From contig PLAY01000037.1 of assembly GCA_003134375.1 (NCBI GenBank), forward strand, positions 1 to 45,927: 45,927 nucleotides of DNA. Direction: 5' to 3'. The notes under the pieces are model-generated. The model saw only the letters and a program-made list of their open reading frames with translations. It made no database searches and was not told where the DNA came from. Positions 25,073-34,023 of the stretch are shown one piece after another. How positions within the stretch are numbered: the first letter of the stretch is position 1; every line of letters begins with the position of its first letter. A program made the position numbers and the translations under genes. The DNA comes from Limisphaerales bacterium. GTDB lineage: Bacteria; Verrucomicrobiota; Verrucomicrobiia; Limisphaerales; UBA11358.

Positions 25073-26608
25073 TCAACTCACGGCCATGCCGAGCAGGAAC
25101 TCGATGTTGGTCTTGGTCTTTTTCAACTTGCCCAAAAGCAGTTCCATCGCCTCGACGGGCGGGACGCCGGTGAGCGCGCGGCGCAGCAGGACAATCCGGT
25201 CCAGTTCATCCGGGTGGTAGAGCAGTTCCTCCTTGCGCGTGCCGGAGTGTTCGATGTTGATGGACGGGAAAATGCGGCGGTCCACCAGCGCGCGGTCCAG
25301 ATTCACCTCCATGTTGCCCGTGCCTTTGAACTCTTCAAAAATGACTTCGTCCATGCGGCTGCCGGTGTCCACCAGCGCGGTGGCCATGATGGTGAGCGAA
25401 CCGCCCTCCTCGATGTTGCGCGCCGCGCCGAAAAAGCGTTTCGGCTTGTGCAAGGCGTTCGCGTCCACGCCGCCGGACAGGATTTTGCCGGAGTGCGGCT
25501 GAATGGTGTTGTAGGCGCGGGCGAGGCGCGTGATGGAATCGAGCAAAATCACCACGTCGCGCTTGTGTTCGATCATGCGCCGGGCTTTTTCGATGACCAT
25601 TTCGGCGACCTGCACGTGGCGTTCCGGCGGCTCGTCGAACGTCGAGCTGATGACTTCCGCGCCTTTGCAGGAGCGTTCCATGTCCGTGACTTCCTCCGGC
25701 CGCTCGTCAATGAGCAGGATGAACAGGTAGGTTTCCCGATTATTTTTAAGAATCGCGTTGGCGATTTTCTGCATCAGCACCGTTTTGCCCGTGCGCGGCG
25801 GCGCGACAATGAGGCCGCGCGTGCCCTTGCCGATGGGGCAAACAAGATCGAGCACCCGCGTGCTCAACTCGTCCGGGGTGGTTTCCAGGATGAACCGCCG
25901 GTTCGGGAACAGCGGCGTGAGATTGTCGAAAAGGGTTTTTTCCTTCGCCTTGTCCGGGTCCTCGCCGTCCACACCCTCGACCTTGAGCAGGGCGAAGAAC
26001 TTTTCCTTTTCCTTCGGTGGACGGATCTGGCCGGCGATCAAATTGCCGGTCTGCAAATCGAACCGGCGGATTTGCGAGGGCGAGACGTAAATGTCCTCCG
26101 GACACGGCAGATAATTGAAACTTTGCGAACGCAGAAAGCCGAAACCTTCCGGCAGCACTTCGAGCACGCCCTCGGAAAACAGCACCCCCGCGCGTTCGGC
26201 GTTTTTCTGGAGGATGTGGAAAATGACCTCGTGCTTGCGCATCGTGCCGAAATTCTCCACGCCGAGTTCCTTGGCCATGTGGTTCAACTCGCTCATCTGC
26301 ATCGCCTGGAGTTTGGCGATGTTCAACGACGTAACGATCTTGTCGCGATGCGAGCCGCGGTGCTCTTCCATCCTCGGCTGCTCCACTTTGGGTTCTTCGG
26401 CCAGTTCGACCGGCGTGGAGGGCGGCTGCAAGGAGGCGGAGCCGGATGGTTCGGGCGCAACGGCGGTTTCGACCGCGCCGTTGGCTGATTCAGGTGATTC
26501 CACGGCGGGAGTTTCCACCGGCGCTTTTTCCGCCGAGACTTCCGCCGGGGTTTCCGCCGCCGGTTTCACTTTTGGTTTTCTGGTTGAGGCTCTTGGGGCT
26601 CTTGGCAT
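25073..26608 (-). CDS. rho: Transcription termination factor Rho
   Basis: 511 residues. Hexameric RNA helicase that ends transcription. The first about 95 residues are a Pro/Ala/Glu-rich extension typical of Rho in GC-rich or slow-growing phyla. Then come the Rho_N helices ([22 protein letters not shown]), the cold-shock RNA-binding domain ([32 protein letters not shown]), Walker A ([16 protein letters not shown]), Walker B ([17 protein letters not shown]), and the Q and R-loop regions ([34 protein letters not shown]). ATG 26608 is the first start. It diverges from sigma factor gene 1. The 260-base gap holds a glyA 3'-end copy at 26741-26780. Confidence 0.97.
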   Translation of the reverse strand: MPRAPRASTRKPKVKPAAETPAEVSAEKAPVETPAVESPESANGAVETAVAPEPSGSASLQPPSTPVELAEEPKVEQPRMEEHRGSHRDKIVTSLNIAKLQAMQMSELNHMAKELGVENFGTMRKHEVIFHILQKNAERAGVLFSEGVLEVLPEGFGFLRSQSFNYLPCPEDIYVSPSQIRRFDLQTGNLIAGQIRPPKEKEKFFALLKVEGVDGEDPDKAKEKTLFDNLTPLFPNRRFILETTPDELSTRVLDLVCPIGKGTRGLIVAPPRTGKTVLMQKIANAILKNNRETYLFILLIDERPEEVTDMERSCKGAEVISSTFDEPPERHVQVAEMVIEKARRMIEHKRDVVILLDSITRLARAYNTIQPHSGKILSGGVDANALHKPKRFFGAARNIEEGGSLTIMATALVDTGSRMDEVIFEEFKGTGNMEVNLDRALVDRRIFPSINIEHSGTRKEELLYHPDELDRIVLLRRALTGVPPVEAMELLLGKLKKTKTNIEFLLGMAVS

Positions 26609-26740
26609 AGATTAAATTGGTTGGATTGACCGGATTTCAATTGCCCGATGTGAAAGACCGTCACGCATTGGACGCCTTGCGACCGGAATGGTTCAAACTG
26701 GGATGACCACCAACCGGAGCGCATCAAGGTGTTTCGTGTC

Positions 26741-26780
26741 CTCAATACGGCAAGGGAAATTTCGCAGTCAACTTCCAGAC
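26741..26780 (-). pseudogene. Diverged copy of the glyA 3' end (g1)
   Basis: Read on the minus strand, this intergenic stretch encodes [12 protein letters not shown] followed by TGA. The real glyA ends [15 protein letters not shown]: ten of 12 residues and the stop agree, while many codons differ at the third base (for example AAG/AAA, TTC/TTT, CCG/CCC). It lies upstream of sigma factor gene 1. Confidence 0.8.
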
Positions 26781-26868
26781 ACCTTGGCGCACCCCGCCTG
26801 CCGTGTCAAGCCGCCAAACCGGATTTTTCTTGTGCGATTTCCATTTCGGCGGGTGCTATAAATTAAAC

Positions 26869-28290
26869 ATGACGCCAGATTGCGAAATGCTCCACCGCTA
26901 CGCCGGAACCAAATCCGAGGAAGCCTTTGCCGAATTGGTGCGGCGACATCTCAACCTGGTCTATTCCGCAGCTCTGCGGCAGGTCAACGGCGACACGCAT
27001 TTGGCGCAGGACGTGGCGCAGATAGTCTTCACCGACCTCGCGCGCAAGGCCGCATCGCTCTCGCGCCGCGCGACGCTGACCGGCTGGCTTTACACCAGCG
27101 CGCATTTTGCCGCCGCAAAAATCGTGCGGACGGAGAACCGCCGCCGCGACCGCGAGGAAACATTTATGCGCGAACCCATTTCTGAAACCGCGCCCGAACT
27201 GGATTGGCAAAAACTCCGGCCTTCGCTCGACGATGCCATGCACGAACTCAAGGAAGCCGACCGCGAAGCCATCCTGCTGCGCTATTTCGAAAACTGTCCA
27301 TTCACCGAGATCGGCGGGAAGCTCGGCCTCAACGAAAATGCCGTGCGAATGCGGGTGGATCGCGCGCTGGAAAAGCTCCGGGCGGCCTTTCTGCAACGCG
27401 GCGTCGCCACCACCGCCGCGCTGGCATCCGTGATCTCGGCGAACGCGGTTCAAATCGCGCCCGCCGGGCTGGCGGCGACGCTCACGAGCGCATCGCTAGC
27501 GGCGGCGGGAACCGGAATGCTCACCCTTTTGAAAATTATGACCCTGACCAAACTCAAGCTCGGCCTCAGCGCGCTGGTCGTTGCCGGCGCGACAACCGCT
27601 TTGGTGGTTCAACATCAAACCCAAACCCAATTGCGCGTGGAAAATGAATCCTTGACGCAACAACTCGCGCAATTGAAAACCGACAATGCAAGTTTTTCCA
27701 ACCAGCTGGCGAATGTCGGCGATCCCAAGAAACTCACGGACGACCAGCTTAATGAATTGTTGAGATTGCGAGGTGAAGTGGGCGTGTTACGACGGCAAGC
27801 AAGCGAATCAGGGGAAGCGCATGAAGAAATCAACGAGGCAAATCAGAAAGCTCAAGCTGCCGAACAAAAGCTGGCAGTGACTTTGTCCGCCCAAGCCAAA
27901 TTCACAACCGATGAAAACGCAACCATGAATGCAATGAAGTATCTTGGGCTGGATATGCGGATTTATGCGGGAGATCACAATAATCAATTTCCAACCAATG
28001 ATAATCTATATCAATTGGTAAAAAACTACGACAGCAATACAAATTTACTTCAAGGCATACCTGCTATTGAATATCTCAATATTGGATCGGCAAAATTTGT
28101 TTCCGAGGATAAACTCGAATATCCAAATTTGGTGATGCTTCGCGAACGGATTGCCCGGCAAGCTCCCGATGGAACATGGCATCGCGTTTATCTTTTTGCC
28201 GATGGCAGCGAGCAAACCGCGACATCTTACGATGGAAATTTTGATGCTTGGGAAAAAGCGAACACGTTTTCGCCGCCACCAAGTCAATAA
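26869..28290 (+). CDS. ECF sigma factor with hydrophobic segment, coiled coil and pseudopilin-like tail (sigma 1)
   Basis: 473 residues from ATG 26869; the frame is open upstream. Sigma region 2 (EEAFAELVRRHLNLVYSAAL, QDVAQIVFTDLARKA, TGWLYTSAHFAAAKI) and region 4 (ADREAILLRYFENCPFTEIG, ENAVRMRVDRALEKLR) occupy about 1-170. Then comes an Ala-rich segment, a clear hydrophobic helix (LKLGLSALVVAGATTALVVQ), a coiled coil (LTQQLAQLKTDNASFSNQLA) and the LLRLRGEVGVLRRQ motif. The last about 110 residues (MKYLGLDMRIYAGDHNNQFP) resemble the part after the helix in type II pseudopilins of this phylum. Probably a membrane-tethered sigma factor whose tail senses or anchors. It is bracketed by glyA 3'-end copies. 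Paralogues start at 32338 and 34056. Confidence 0.88.
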   Translation: MTPDCEMLHRYAGTKSEEAFAELVRRHLNLVYSAALRQVNGDTHLAQDVAQIVFTDLARKAASLSRRATLTGWLYTSAHFAAAKIVRTENRRRDREETFMREPISETAPELDWQKLRPSLDDAMHELKEADREAILLRYFENCPFTEIGGKLGLNENAVRMRVDRALEKLRAAFLQRGVATTAALASVISANAVQIAPAGLAATLTSASLAAAGTGMLTLLKIMTLTKLKLGLSALVVAGATTALVVQHQTQTQLRVENESLTQQLAQLKTDNASFSNQLANVGDPKKLTDDQLNELLRLRGEVGVLRRQASESGEAHEEINEANQKAQAAEQKLAVTLSAQAKFTTDENATMNAMKYLGLDMRIYAGDHNNQFPTNDNLYQLVKNYDSNTNLLQGIPAIEYLNIGSAKFVSEDKLEYPNLVMLRERIARQAPDGTWHRVYLFADGSEQTATSYDGNFDAWEKANTFSPPPSQ

Positions 28291-28325
28291 GGCGGCGGGA
28301 ATCTCGCAGTCAATTCGCACCCGCG
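28284..28325 (-). pseudogene. Diverged copy of the glyA 3' end (g2)
   Basis: On the minus strand it encodes RGCELTARFPPPY then TGA, against [15 protein letters not shown] in the real gene. It overlaps the stop codon of sigma gene 1 and lies just past the toxin gene. Nucleotide alignment with 28927-28972 shows long shared words (CAATAAGGC, GCGGGAA, TCGC, GTCA) with substitutions and a small gap. Confidence 0.8.
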
Positions 28326-28327
28326 TT

Positions 28328-28678
28328 TCAATCCAGAGCCAGCGTGTTTTTCAAAGCTGCGTCCACGGTTTTCATATTCGGCAGATGGCCGAGAATGGAA
28401 TTCATTTCCGTCTCGAAAATAGTGGCAAGATTGTCGGTCATAATTACCGAATCCAATCTCAATCCAGCGGTTTTGCCTTCCACTGAATCGCGGCTGACAA
28501 AAATGCGGCTGGCGTGGCCGCGACGCGCGAGGTTGCTGGAAATCATGGCAACAATGGTTTGGGCAAGTCCGCTGGACAATTCGCCACGCTGAATGACGAG
28601 AGCGGGACGGCGCGTGGCGGTGTGCAAATCGGAATTCGGAAACAATACCAAAACCACGTCACCGCGTTTGGTCTTCAT
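28328..28678 (-). CDS. MazF/PemK-family toxin
   Basis: 116 residues. The MazF/PemK endoribonuclease pattern is clear: KRGDVVLVLFPNSDLHTATRRPALVIQ at the N-terminus, TIVAMISSNL and the conserved SVEGKTAGLRLDSVIMTD block, then ATIFETEMNSILGHL. Family members cut mRNA at short motifs. The gene overlaps the antitoxin gene by 20 bases on the same strand. It ends two bases from glyA copy g2, so the TA pair exactly fills the space between g2 and the true glyA end. Confidence 0.9.
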   Translation of the reverse strand: MKTKRGDVVLVLFPNSDLHTATRRPALVIQRGELSSGLAQTIVAMISSNLARRGHASRIFVSRDSVEGKTAGLRLDSVIMTDNLATIFETEMNSILGHLPNMKTVDAALKNTLALD

Positions 28679-28886
28679 CGTAGATGGAGGCTTCGGGACG
28701 TTCCCAATCTTCAGCGAAAGTTTTCAGGCGCGAGCGCAAATCACCGGCCTGGACTTCATCAATGCCCCGATCATGCAATGCCACCGCCGAATTTCCGGCC
28801 GTGATTTCCATGAGTTTCCGGCGCACGGCTTGAAGTTCCGCCGCCGTCAACTTGGGCAATTCATTGATAATCTGGGCTACACTCAC
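28659..28886 (-). CDS. Antitoxin partner of the MazF-like toxin
   Basis: 75 residues upstream of and overlapping the toxin gene. The N-terminal half MSVAQIINELPKLTAAELQAVRRKLMEI is a pattern common in antitoxins ('I-x-x-x-L-P-x-L-T-x-x-E-L-x-x-V-R-x-x-L') that pair with MazF/PemK or PIN toxins. The C-terminal half (GDLRSRLKTFAEDWERPEASIYDED) is acidic and probably wraps the toxin. It would repress its own promoter in the 40 bases before glyA's end. No distinct DNA-binding fold (AbrB or RHH) is obvious, so the family assignment is by pattern and neighbourhood. Confidence 0.82.
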   Translation of the reverse strand: MSVAQIINELPKLTAAELQAVRRKLMEITAGNSAVALHDRGIDEVQAGDLRSRLKTFAEDWERPEASIYDEDQTR

Positions 28887-28928
28887 ATTTCCAATTTAGT
28901 TTGCAACGGCAAAATTGCAACGGCGAAT

Positions 28929-31103
28929 TCAATAAGGCAGCGGGAACTTCGCCGTCAGTTCACGCACCCGTCCGCGGACCTTGTGCGCCGCCTCGACGTT
29001 TTTGATGTCCAGCAGCACCTCGGAAATCATGTCGGCAATGGCCGCCATCTCCGCTTCCTTCATCCCGCGCGTCGTGACCGCCGGCGTGCCGAGCCGGATG
29101 CCGCTGGCCTGGAATGGTGAGCGCGTCTCGAACGGAATCGTGTTTTTGTTCACCGTGATGCCGGCTTCATCGAGCACAATCTGGCAGTCCTTGCCGGTCA
29201 CGTTCTTCGCGCCCACGTCCACCAGCATCAAATGATTGTCCGTGCCGCCGCTGACGAGCCGGTAACCGTTGCGTTTCATGCCGTCGGCCAGCGCGGTGGC
29301 GTTCTTCACAATTTGCTGCTGATAATTCTTGAATGACGGTTGCAACGCTTCATGAAAGCAGACGGCTTTCGCGGCGATGACGTGTTCGAGCGGACCGCCC
29401 TGGATGCCAGGGAAAACGGTCGAATCAATTTCCTTCGCGTTCTTCTCGCGGCACAAAATCAATCCGCCGCGCGGTCCGCGCAACGTCTTGTGCGTGGTGG
29501 TCGTCACGAAATCCGCATGCGGAATTGGGCTGGGATGGATTCCGACCGCCACCAGACCGGCGATGTGCGCAATGTCCGCCAGCAGATACGCGCCGATTTC
29601 GCGGGCAATTTCGCCCATGCGTTTGAAATCAATGATGCGCGGATACGCGCTGGCGCCCACGGTGATCATCTTCGGCTTGTGTTCGCGCGCCATGGCGGCG
29701 AGCTGGTCGTAATCAATCCGTTCGTCGTCCTTGCGCACGCCGTAGTGGACGATTTCAAAAAATTTGCCGGAGAAATTCGCCTTATTGCCGTGCGTCAGAT
29801 GTCCGCCGTGGCTCAAATCCATCGTCAGCATCTTGTCGCCGGGTTTCAGCACAGCAAAGTAAACCGCCATGTTCGCCTGGCTGCCGGAGTGCGGCTGGAC
29901 GTTGGCATGCTCCGCGCCGAACAGTTTTTTCGCGCGGTCAATGGCCAGTTGCTCGACCGTGTCCATGTTTTCGCAGCCGCCATACCAGCGTTTTTTGGGA
30001 TAGCCCTCGGCGTATTTGTTCGTGAGCACGGAGCCTTGCGCTTCCAGCACCGCCGGGCTGACAAAATTTTCGCTGGCGATCAATTCGATGTTTTCCTGCT
30101 GGCGCACGCGCTCGTGCTCGATGGCATCGGCCACGATGGAATCCACACTGCGCAAACGCAATTGCAGCGGAGTCAGCCGCAATTCCAGTTTGCCGACACG
30201 GCGCTCGTGGCGTCCGCCCTCGAATTTCGCGTTGAGGAAAGCGTTGAGGATTTTCCTGCCCGTCTCCGCCGGCGTGGTTTTACCGGCAAGGCAAAGGACG
30301 TTCACGTTGTTGTGCTGGCGCACCAATGCCGCGGTCGGCACATCGGCGACAAGCGCGGCGCGCACCCCGGGCACCTTGTTGGCAGCGATGCACATGCCGA
30401 TGCCGCTCGTGCAGATCAGCAGGCCAAATTCCGCGCGGCCCGCGGCCACCGCCTGCGCCGCCAGCTCGGCGAAGTCCGGGTAGTCATCGCTGGGATCCTT
30501 CGATTTCGCGCCAAAATCCGTGACGCTCAAGCCGCGCTGCTGCAGGTGCTGCTTCAGCGCTTCCTTCAATTCGTAGCCACCGTGGTCCGCGCCCAGCGCA
30601 AACGCCACCGCCGGAGTTGTTTTCGTTGTTGTGCCGGTCAAAATTTCGTGTTGTTCCATAAATCTCAGCAGCGATGCGATTCCCTGCTCAATCTGGTCGC
30701 GGCAATTCTTATACACCTCATAGGTTCCGCCAATCGGGTCGCTGATGTCTTTTTCAAATTCCTCGAGCGTGTCGTCAAATTCGCGCAGCAAAAAGGTTTT
30801 TTCCGCCGTTGGCGGATACAGGAGCGCAATCACGTCCACGTGGCTGTGCGTCATGCCGAAGATGTAATCCGCCTGCCGCACCAAATCCGCCGTGAGCATC
30901 CGGCTGCGCTGCCCGGAAATGTCAATGCCCAGCTCGCGCATCGCTTCCACCGAATGCGCCGTCGGCGGCTGGCCGTCCACCGCGCCGAGTCCCGCCGAAA
31001 ACACACGGAACTCCCCGCGTCCGGCTGCCGCCCGCTGGAACAGCGCTTCCGCCATCGGGCTGCGACAGACGTTGCCGGTGCAAATGAATAGAATGGTTTT
31101 CAC
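28929..31103 (-). CDS. glyA: Three-domain fusion: low-MW tyrosine phosphatase + RpiB + GlyA
   Basis: About 724 residues from GTG 31103 (a TTG lies three codons upstream). One open frame encodes three enzymes. (1) About 1-150: low-molecular-weight protein-tyrosine phosphatase with the C-x5-R loop in [18 protein letters not shown] and the acidic DISDP loop. (2) About 163-305: ribose-5-phosphate isomerase B with [21 protein letters not shown] and the catalytic Cys in [10 protein letters not shown]. (3) About 318-724: serine hydroxymethyltransferase with [26 protein letters not shown] [10 protein letters not shown] and the PLP lysine in [13 protein letters not shown]. Each domain looks complete, so all may be active. 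GlyA makes glycine and C1 units; RpiB supplies ribose-5-P. A missed frameshift seems unlikely because there is no overlap or gap between domains. The 3' end is the template of copies g1 and g2. Confidence 0.92.
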   Translation of the reverse strand: MKTILFICTGNVCRSPMAEALFQRAAAGRGEFRVFSAGLGAVDGQPPTAHSVEAMRELGIDISGQRSRMLTADLVRQADYIFGMTHSHVDVIALLYPPTAEKTFLLREFDDTLEEFEKDISDPIGGTYEVYKNCRDQIEQGIASLLRFMEQHEILTGTTTKTTPAVAFALGADHGGYELKEALKQHLQQRGLSVTDFGAKSKDPSDDYPDFAELAAQAVAAGRAEFGLLICTSGIGMCIAANKVPGVRAALVADVPTAALVRQHNNVNVLCLAGKTTPAETGRKILNAFLNAKFEGGRHERRVGKLELRLTPLQLRLRSVDSIVADAIEHERVRQQENIELIASENFVSPAVLEAQGSVLTNKYAEGYPKKRWYGGCENMDTVEQLAIDRAKKLFGAEHANVQPHSGSQANMAVYFAVLKPGDKMLTMDLSHGGHLTHGNKANFSGKFFEIVHYGVRKDDERIDYDQLAAMAREHKPKMITVGASAYPRIIDFKRMGEIAREIGAYLLADIAHIAGLVAVGIHPSPIPHADFVTTTTHKTLRGPRGGLILCREKNAKEIDSTVFPGIQGGPLEHVIAAKAVCFHEALQPSFKNYQQQIVKNATALADGMKRNGYRLVSGGTDNHLMLVDVGAKNVTGKDCQIVLDEAGITVNKNTIPFETRSPFQASGIRLGTPAVTTRGMKEAEMAAIADMISEVLLDIKNVEAAHKVRGRVRELTAKFPLPY

Positions 31104-31154
31104 CCCGCGCAAAGGTTCACAATGAGTTGTGAAAAGCGAATCGTCAATCCGAAA

Positions 31155-32231
31155 TCAGGGGTGCGACTGGTGTACGACGGCAAGACCTTTGATCAAATCC
31201 ACCGCGCGCGCCAAAACCGGGTCGCGAATCACCGGCTTTTGCGGCTCAGCGGCACGCGACGGCGCGGAATCTTCATCGCCGGCATTGTTGTCGCCTGGCC
31301 TGCGGATTAATCTCGGCCCGGGTAAATCCATGTCCCGCGTATGGAACTCGGACGTTCCAATGGTTTTCCCGTCGTGCTGCTTCTGTAGCACCAATTCCGC
31401 CTCACTGATGCGATCCACGAACGGCAGCAAATTGTTGGTTGCAACCCCGGGACTGTTGTTCTGCGCCGGTGACGCGTAGGGATTTTCCCAAAACGCGCGC
31501 TCATCGTCCGCGCTCACGGTCACGGCAATGTCAGGCTGCAAACCGCCGGATGGAACCGCCGGGCCATTGCCTGATTTGACCGGCGTCGTCGCGATGCGCA
31601 ACCGTTCGCCGTTGCGCAGGGGGAATTCCTTGAAAGTCGCCGCCTCACCCGCCGTCGGGTTGCCGATGATCAGACCCGCGCCCGCGTGGCGCAACGCCGC
31701 CGCCAGCATTTCCGCCGCGCCGCGCGTTTCGGCGTTCACCAGCACCACCAGCGATCCAGCGGCGATCTTTTTTGACGCGAACAAATTCGCCGCGGCCTGC
31801 GCCGATGCGGCATCGTCGCCGACGACGAACCGCAAATCCAAAACGAGGCCGGCCACTTTATTGGAGGTGGTCAACGCGCGATACGCCGCGGTCAATTCGT
31901 TCGCGAGATTTCCCGTGACTCGGCCCACGCGCAGATACACCACGTCATTTTCCAAGACCGCCGATTTGCTCAATGCCGTCCCGCCTTGCGTAATCGCCGA
32001 CCCGGCCGCCCCGCCGACCAATGAAACTTTGCCGGGAAACCGGGACAGCAGGCCTTCGATCGCCGCGCGGTTCAAATTATCGTCCGTTGCGCCCGTGAGA
32101 TTCGTGCGGAGCAAATCATAGACTTCCTTGAAATCCGGCGCCGGGTTCGTGGCATCTGCGCCCCAGGCGCAGGGCGTTGCCAGCCAACCGGTCACAGCCA
32201 GGGCGAAAAGACTCAAAAAACGTCGTGTCAT
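31155..32231 (-). CDS. Secreted S41 peptidase-like protein, apparently lacking the catalytic serine
   Basis: 358 residues from ATG 32231, with a signal peptide (MTRRFLSLFALAVTGWLATPCAWGA). The body has the C-terminal processing peptidase (S41/tail-specific protease) fold: VVYLRVGRVTGNLANEL, VAGLVLDLRFVVGDDAASAQ, LVVLVNAETRGAAEMLAAAL, GLIIGNPTAGEAATF. In active enzymes the stretch before E-x-L is S-A-S-A-S-E, with the nucleophilic Ser inside. Here it reads T-R-G-A-A-E, so no Ser is available there. The protein may be a pseudo-protease with a structural or binding role. The last about 90 residues are low-complexity Pro/Asp/Arg-rich. The frame upstream of the start carries a weak purD-end-like sequence. 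Confidence 0.75.
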   Translation of the reverse strand: MTRRFLSLFALAVTGWLATPCAWGADATNPAPDFKEVYDLLRTNLTGATDDNLNRAAIEGLLSRFPGKVSLVGGAAGSAITQGGTALSKSAVLENDVVYLRVGRVTGNLANELTAAYRALTTSNKVAGLVLDLRFVVGDDAASAQAAANLFASKKIAAGSLVVLVNAETRGAAEMLAAALRHAGAGLIIGNPTAGEAATFKEFPLRNGERLRIATTPVKSGNGPAVPSGGLQPDIAVTVSADDERAFWENPYASPAQNNSPGVATNNLLPFVDRISEAELVLQKQHDGKTIGTSEFHTRDMDLPGPRLIRRPGDNNAGDEDSAPSRAAEPQKPVIRDPVLARAVDLIKGLAVVHQSHP

Positions 32232-32275
32232 GCTGCGCCTAAAATGCGCGACCAGCCCGCAAAAGTAAAGGTGCC
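32225..32275 (-). pseudogene. Possible highly diverged purD 3'-end copy (p5)
   Basis: On the minus strand the frame reads HLYFCGLVAHFRRS, resembling the purD C-terminus VHFDGAHFRRD but with two extra residues. At the DNA level the word AAATGCGCG(A)CCAGC is shared with copy p4. It overlaps the start of the S41-like gene and lies upstream of sigma factor gene 2. The similarity is weak and could be chance. Confidence 0.35.
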
Positions 32276-32295
32276 AGCGCACGGCCACCAATAAT

Positions 32296-32306
32296 TTTGT
32301 CGGATT
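32296..32306 (+). promoter_or_regulatory. Shared upstream motif of sigma genes 2 and 3 (copy 1)
   Basis: TTTGTCGGATT lies 31 bases before the sigma 2 start. The identical 11 bases occur at 34024-34034, 21 bases before sigma 3, and CTTGTGCGATT at 26829-26839 is 29 bases before sigma 1. An AT-rich hexamer (TATATT, TTATTT, TATAAA) follows in each. It could be an autoregulated ECF promoter, but the spacing to the AT-rich hexamer varies (17 or 21 bases). Confidence 0.4.
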
Positions 32307-32337
32307 CGGGGCGGCAGCGGCGATATATTTGGAAACG

Positions 32338-33945
32338 ATGACAAGCGACCTGGAATTGCTGCAAAACTACGCTGACCGAAATTCGGAGGAGGCTTTTGCC
32401 GAACTGGTCCGCCGCCATCTGGATTTGGTCTATTCCGCCGCGCTGCGGCAGGTCCGCTCCCCGCAACTGGCCGAGGAAGTCGCCCAATCCGTTTTTACCG
32501 ATCTCGCGCGAAACGCCGGCAAGTTGAAGCCCGACACCGTTTTGACGGCCTGGCTGTACCAAGTCACGCGCCGGACAGCCGTTGATGTGGTGCGAAAAGA
32601 ATCCCGCCGGCAATTGCGCGAACAAATCGCCACCGAGATGAATGCCATGAACGCCACCGCCTCTGACTGGACGCATGTCGAACCTTTCCTCGACGAAGCC
32701 ATGCACACGCTTGATGAAACCGACCGCGCCACCGTTTTGCTCCGCTACTTCGAGAACAAATCCCTGCGCGAAGTCGGCCAAACCCTCGGCACGAGCGACG
32801 ACGCCGCGCAAAAACGCGTCAGCCGCGCCGTCGAACGTCTCCGCGAATTCCTCTCCAGACGCGGCGTCACCGTCAGCGCGAGCGGACTCGTCGTCGTCAT
32901 CTCCGCCAACGCCGTCCAGGCTGCGCCTGCCGGTTTGGCCGCCACCATTTCCACCGCCGCCATCTTTGCTGGAACTGCCGTTTCAACTTCGACCGTAATC
33001 GCGGCCACCAAAGCCATTGCCATGACCACGCTCCAAAAAACGCTCATCACCGCCACCATCGCCGCCGTCGCCGGAGCAGGAATCTACGAAGCGCACCAGG
33101 CTTCGACGCTGCGAAGCCAAGTTCAAACCGTTCAGCAACAGCAAGCCCCGTTGGCCGAACAAATTCAGCAACTGCAGCGTGAACGCGACGACGTGACGAA
33201 ACGCCTGGCGGAATTGCAGGCGGAAAACGAGCAATTGAAATCAAACCGAAACACGGCCGAGCTTTTGAAATTGCGCGGGGAAGTGGCGCGCTTGCGAAAC
33301 GAAGCCAATGATCCGACCGATGCATCAGCAAAAGCATTGGCGGCCAAAATGAACAAACTCAAGCAGCGATTGGCAGAAACGCCGAGCGCAAAAATTCCCG
33401 AACTGCAATTTGTTACTGAACAGGATTGGCTCAATGCCGCCAATGGCAAACTCGACACCGATGCTGATTATCGTCGTGCGCTGGCTTTGTTGCGCAGCGC
33501 CGCTGAAAGCAAAGTTGCGTCCATGCTACAGAAAGCGTTAAAGGCATACCTGCAAAGCAGCAGCGGACAGATGCCAACCGATCTCGGCCAATTGCAGCCC
33601 TATTTCGATTCGCCGGTGGAGGACGCCATCCTGCAACGGTGGGAAATCGCGCCCGCCGTAACCGTAAAAAGTCTTGGCATGGGTGGAGATGTGATCATAA
33701 CGCAGAAAGCGCCGGTGGATGACGTGTTCGATACTTGTTTCGGCATCGGTCCCAACGGTCGTGGCAGCACGGATTTTTTGTCCCGGGAAGTTGCTCCCAC
33801 GATGAATCCGGTTTGGGAAGCATTCAGTGCGGCCCACAACGGACAGTGGGCGGATGACGTCTCCCAACTGCAGCCCTATGCCACCACGCCGGAACAACAA
33901 GCGGCGCTGCAAAAATTGATGCTGAAAAATTCCGCTGGGCAGTAA
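32338..33945 (+). CDS. ECF sigma factor with hydrophobic segment, coiled coil and LQPY-repeat tail (sigma 2)
   Basis: 535 residues from ATG 32338 (MTSDLELLQNYADRNSEEAF); a TTG three codons upstream is less likely. Sigma regions 2 and 4 fill about 1-180 (EEVAQSVFTDLARNAGKL; DETDRATVLLRYFENKSLRE). Then follow an Ala-rich hydrophobic stretch (AAPAGLAATISTAAIFAGTA), a second hydrophobic helix (TLQKTLITATIAAVAGAGIY), a coiled coil to about 330 and an LLKLRGEVARLRNE motif. The tail contains two related units, QMPTDLGQLQPYFDSPVEDA and QWADDVSQLQPYATTPEQQA, with no known catalytic site. If only one hydrophobic segment spans the membrane, the tail is extracytoplasmic; if both do, it is cytosolic. Hinge and coil are nearly identical to sigma 3, pointing to a recent shared origin. 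Confidence 0.87.
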   Translation: MTSDLELLQNYADRNSEEAFAELVRRHLDLVYSAALRQVRSPQLAEEVAQSVFTDLARNAGKLKPDTVLTAWLYQVTRRTAVDVVRKESRRQLREQIATEMNAMNATASDWTHVEPFLDEAMHTLDETDRATVLLRYFENKSLREVGQTLGTSDDAAQKRVSRAVERLREFLSRRGVTVSASGLVVVISANAVQAAPAGLAATISTAAIFAGTAVSTSTVIAATKAIAMTTLQKTLITATIAAVAGAGIYEAHQASTLRSQVQTVQQQQAPLAEQIQQLQRERDDVTKRLAELQAENEQLKSNRNTAELLKLRGEVARLRNEANDPTDASAKALAAKMNKLKQRLAETPSAKIPELQFVTEQDWLNAANGKLDTDADYRRALALLRSAAESKVASMLQKALKAYLQSSSGQMPTDLGQLQPYFDSPVEDAILQRWEIAPAVTVKSLGMGGDVIITQKAPVDDVFDTCFGIGPNGRGSTDFLSREVAPTMNPVWEAFSAAHNGQWADDVSQLQPYATTPEQQAALQKLMLKNSAGQ

Positions 33946-33957
33946 ATGCTGCAACTT

Positions 33958-34020
33958 TTATAGGCCCTTCGCCGTGATGTCGCGGCGGAAATGCGCGCCA
34001 GCGAAATCAAATCGTCCGAA
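33958..34020 (-). pseudogene. Diverged copy of the purD 3' end (p4)
   Basis: The minus strand encodes RFDFAGAHFRRDITAKGL then TAA. Real purD reads VHFDGAHFRRDIAAKAM. The copy lies 12 bases past the sigma 2 stop and just before sigma 3, in purD orientation and with its own stop. Confidence 0.85.
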
Positions 34021-34023
34021 AAA

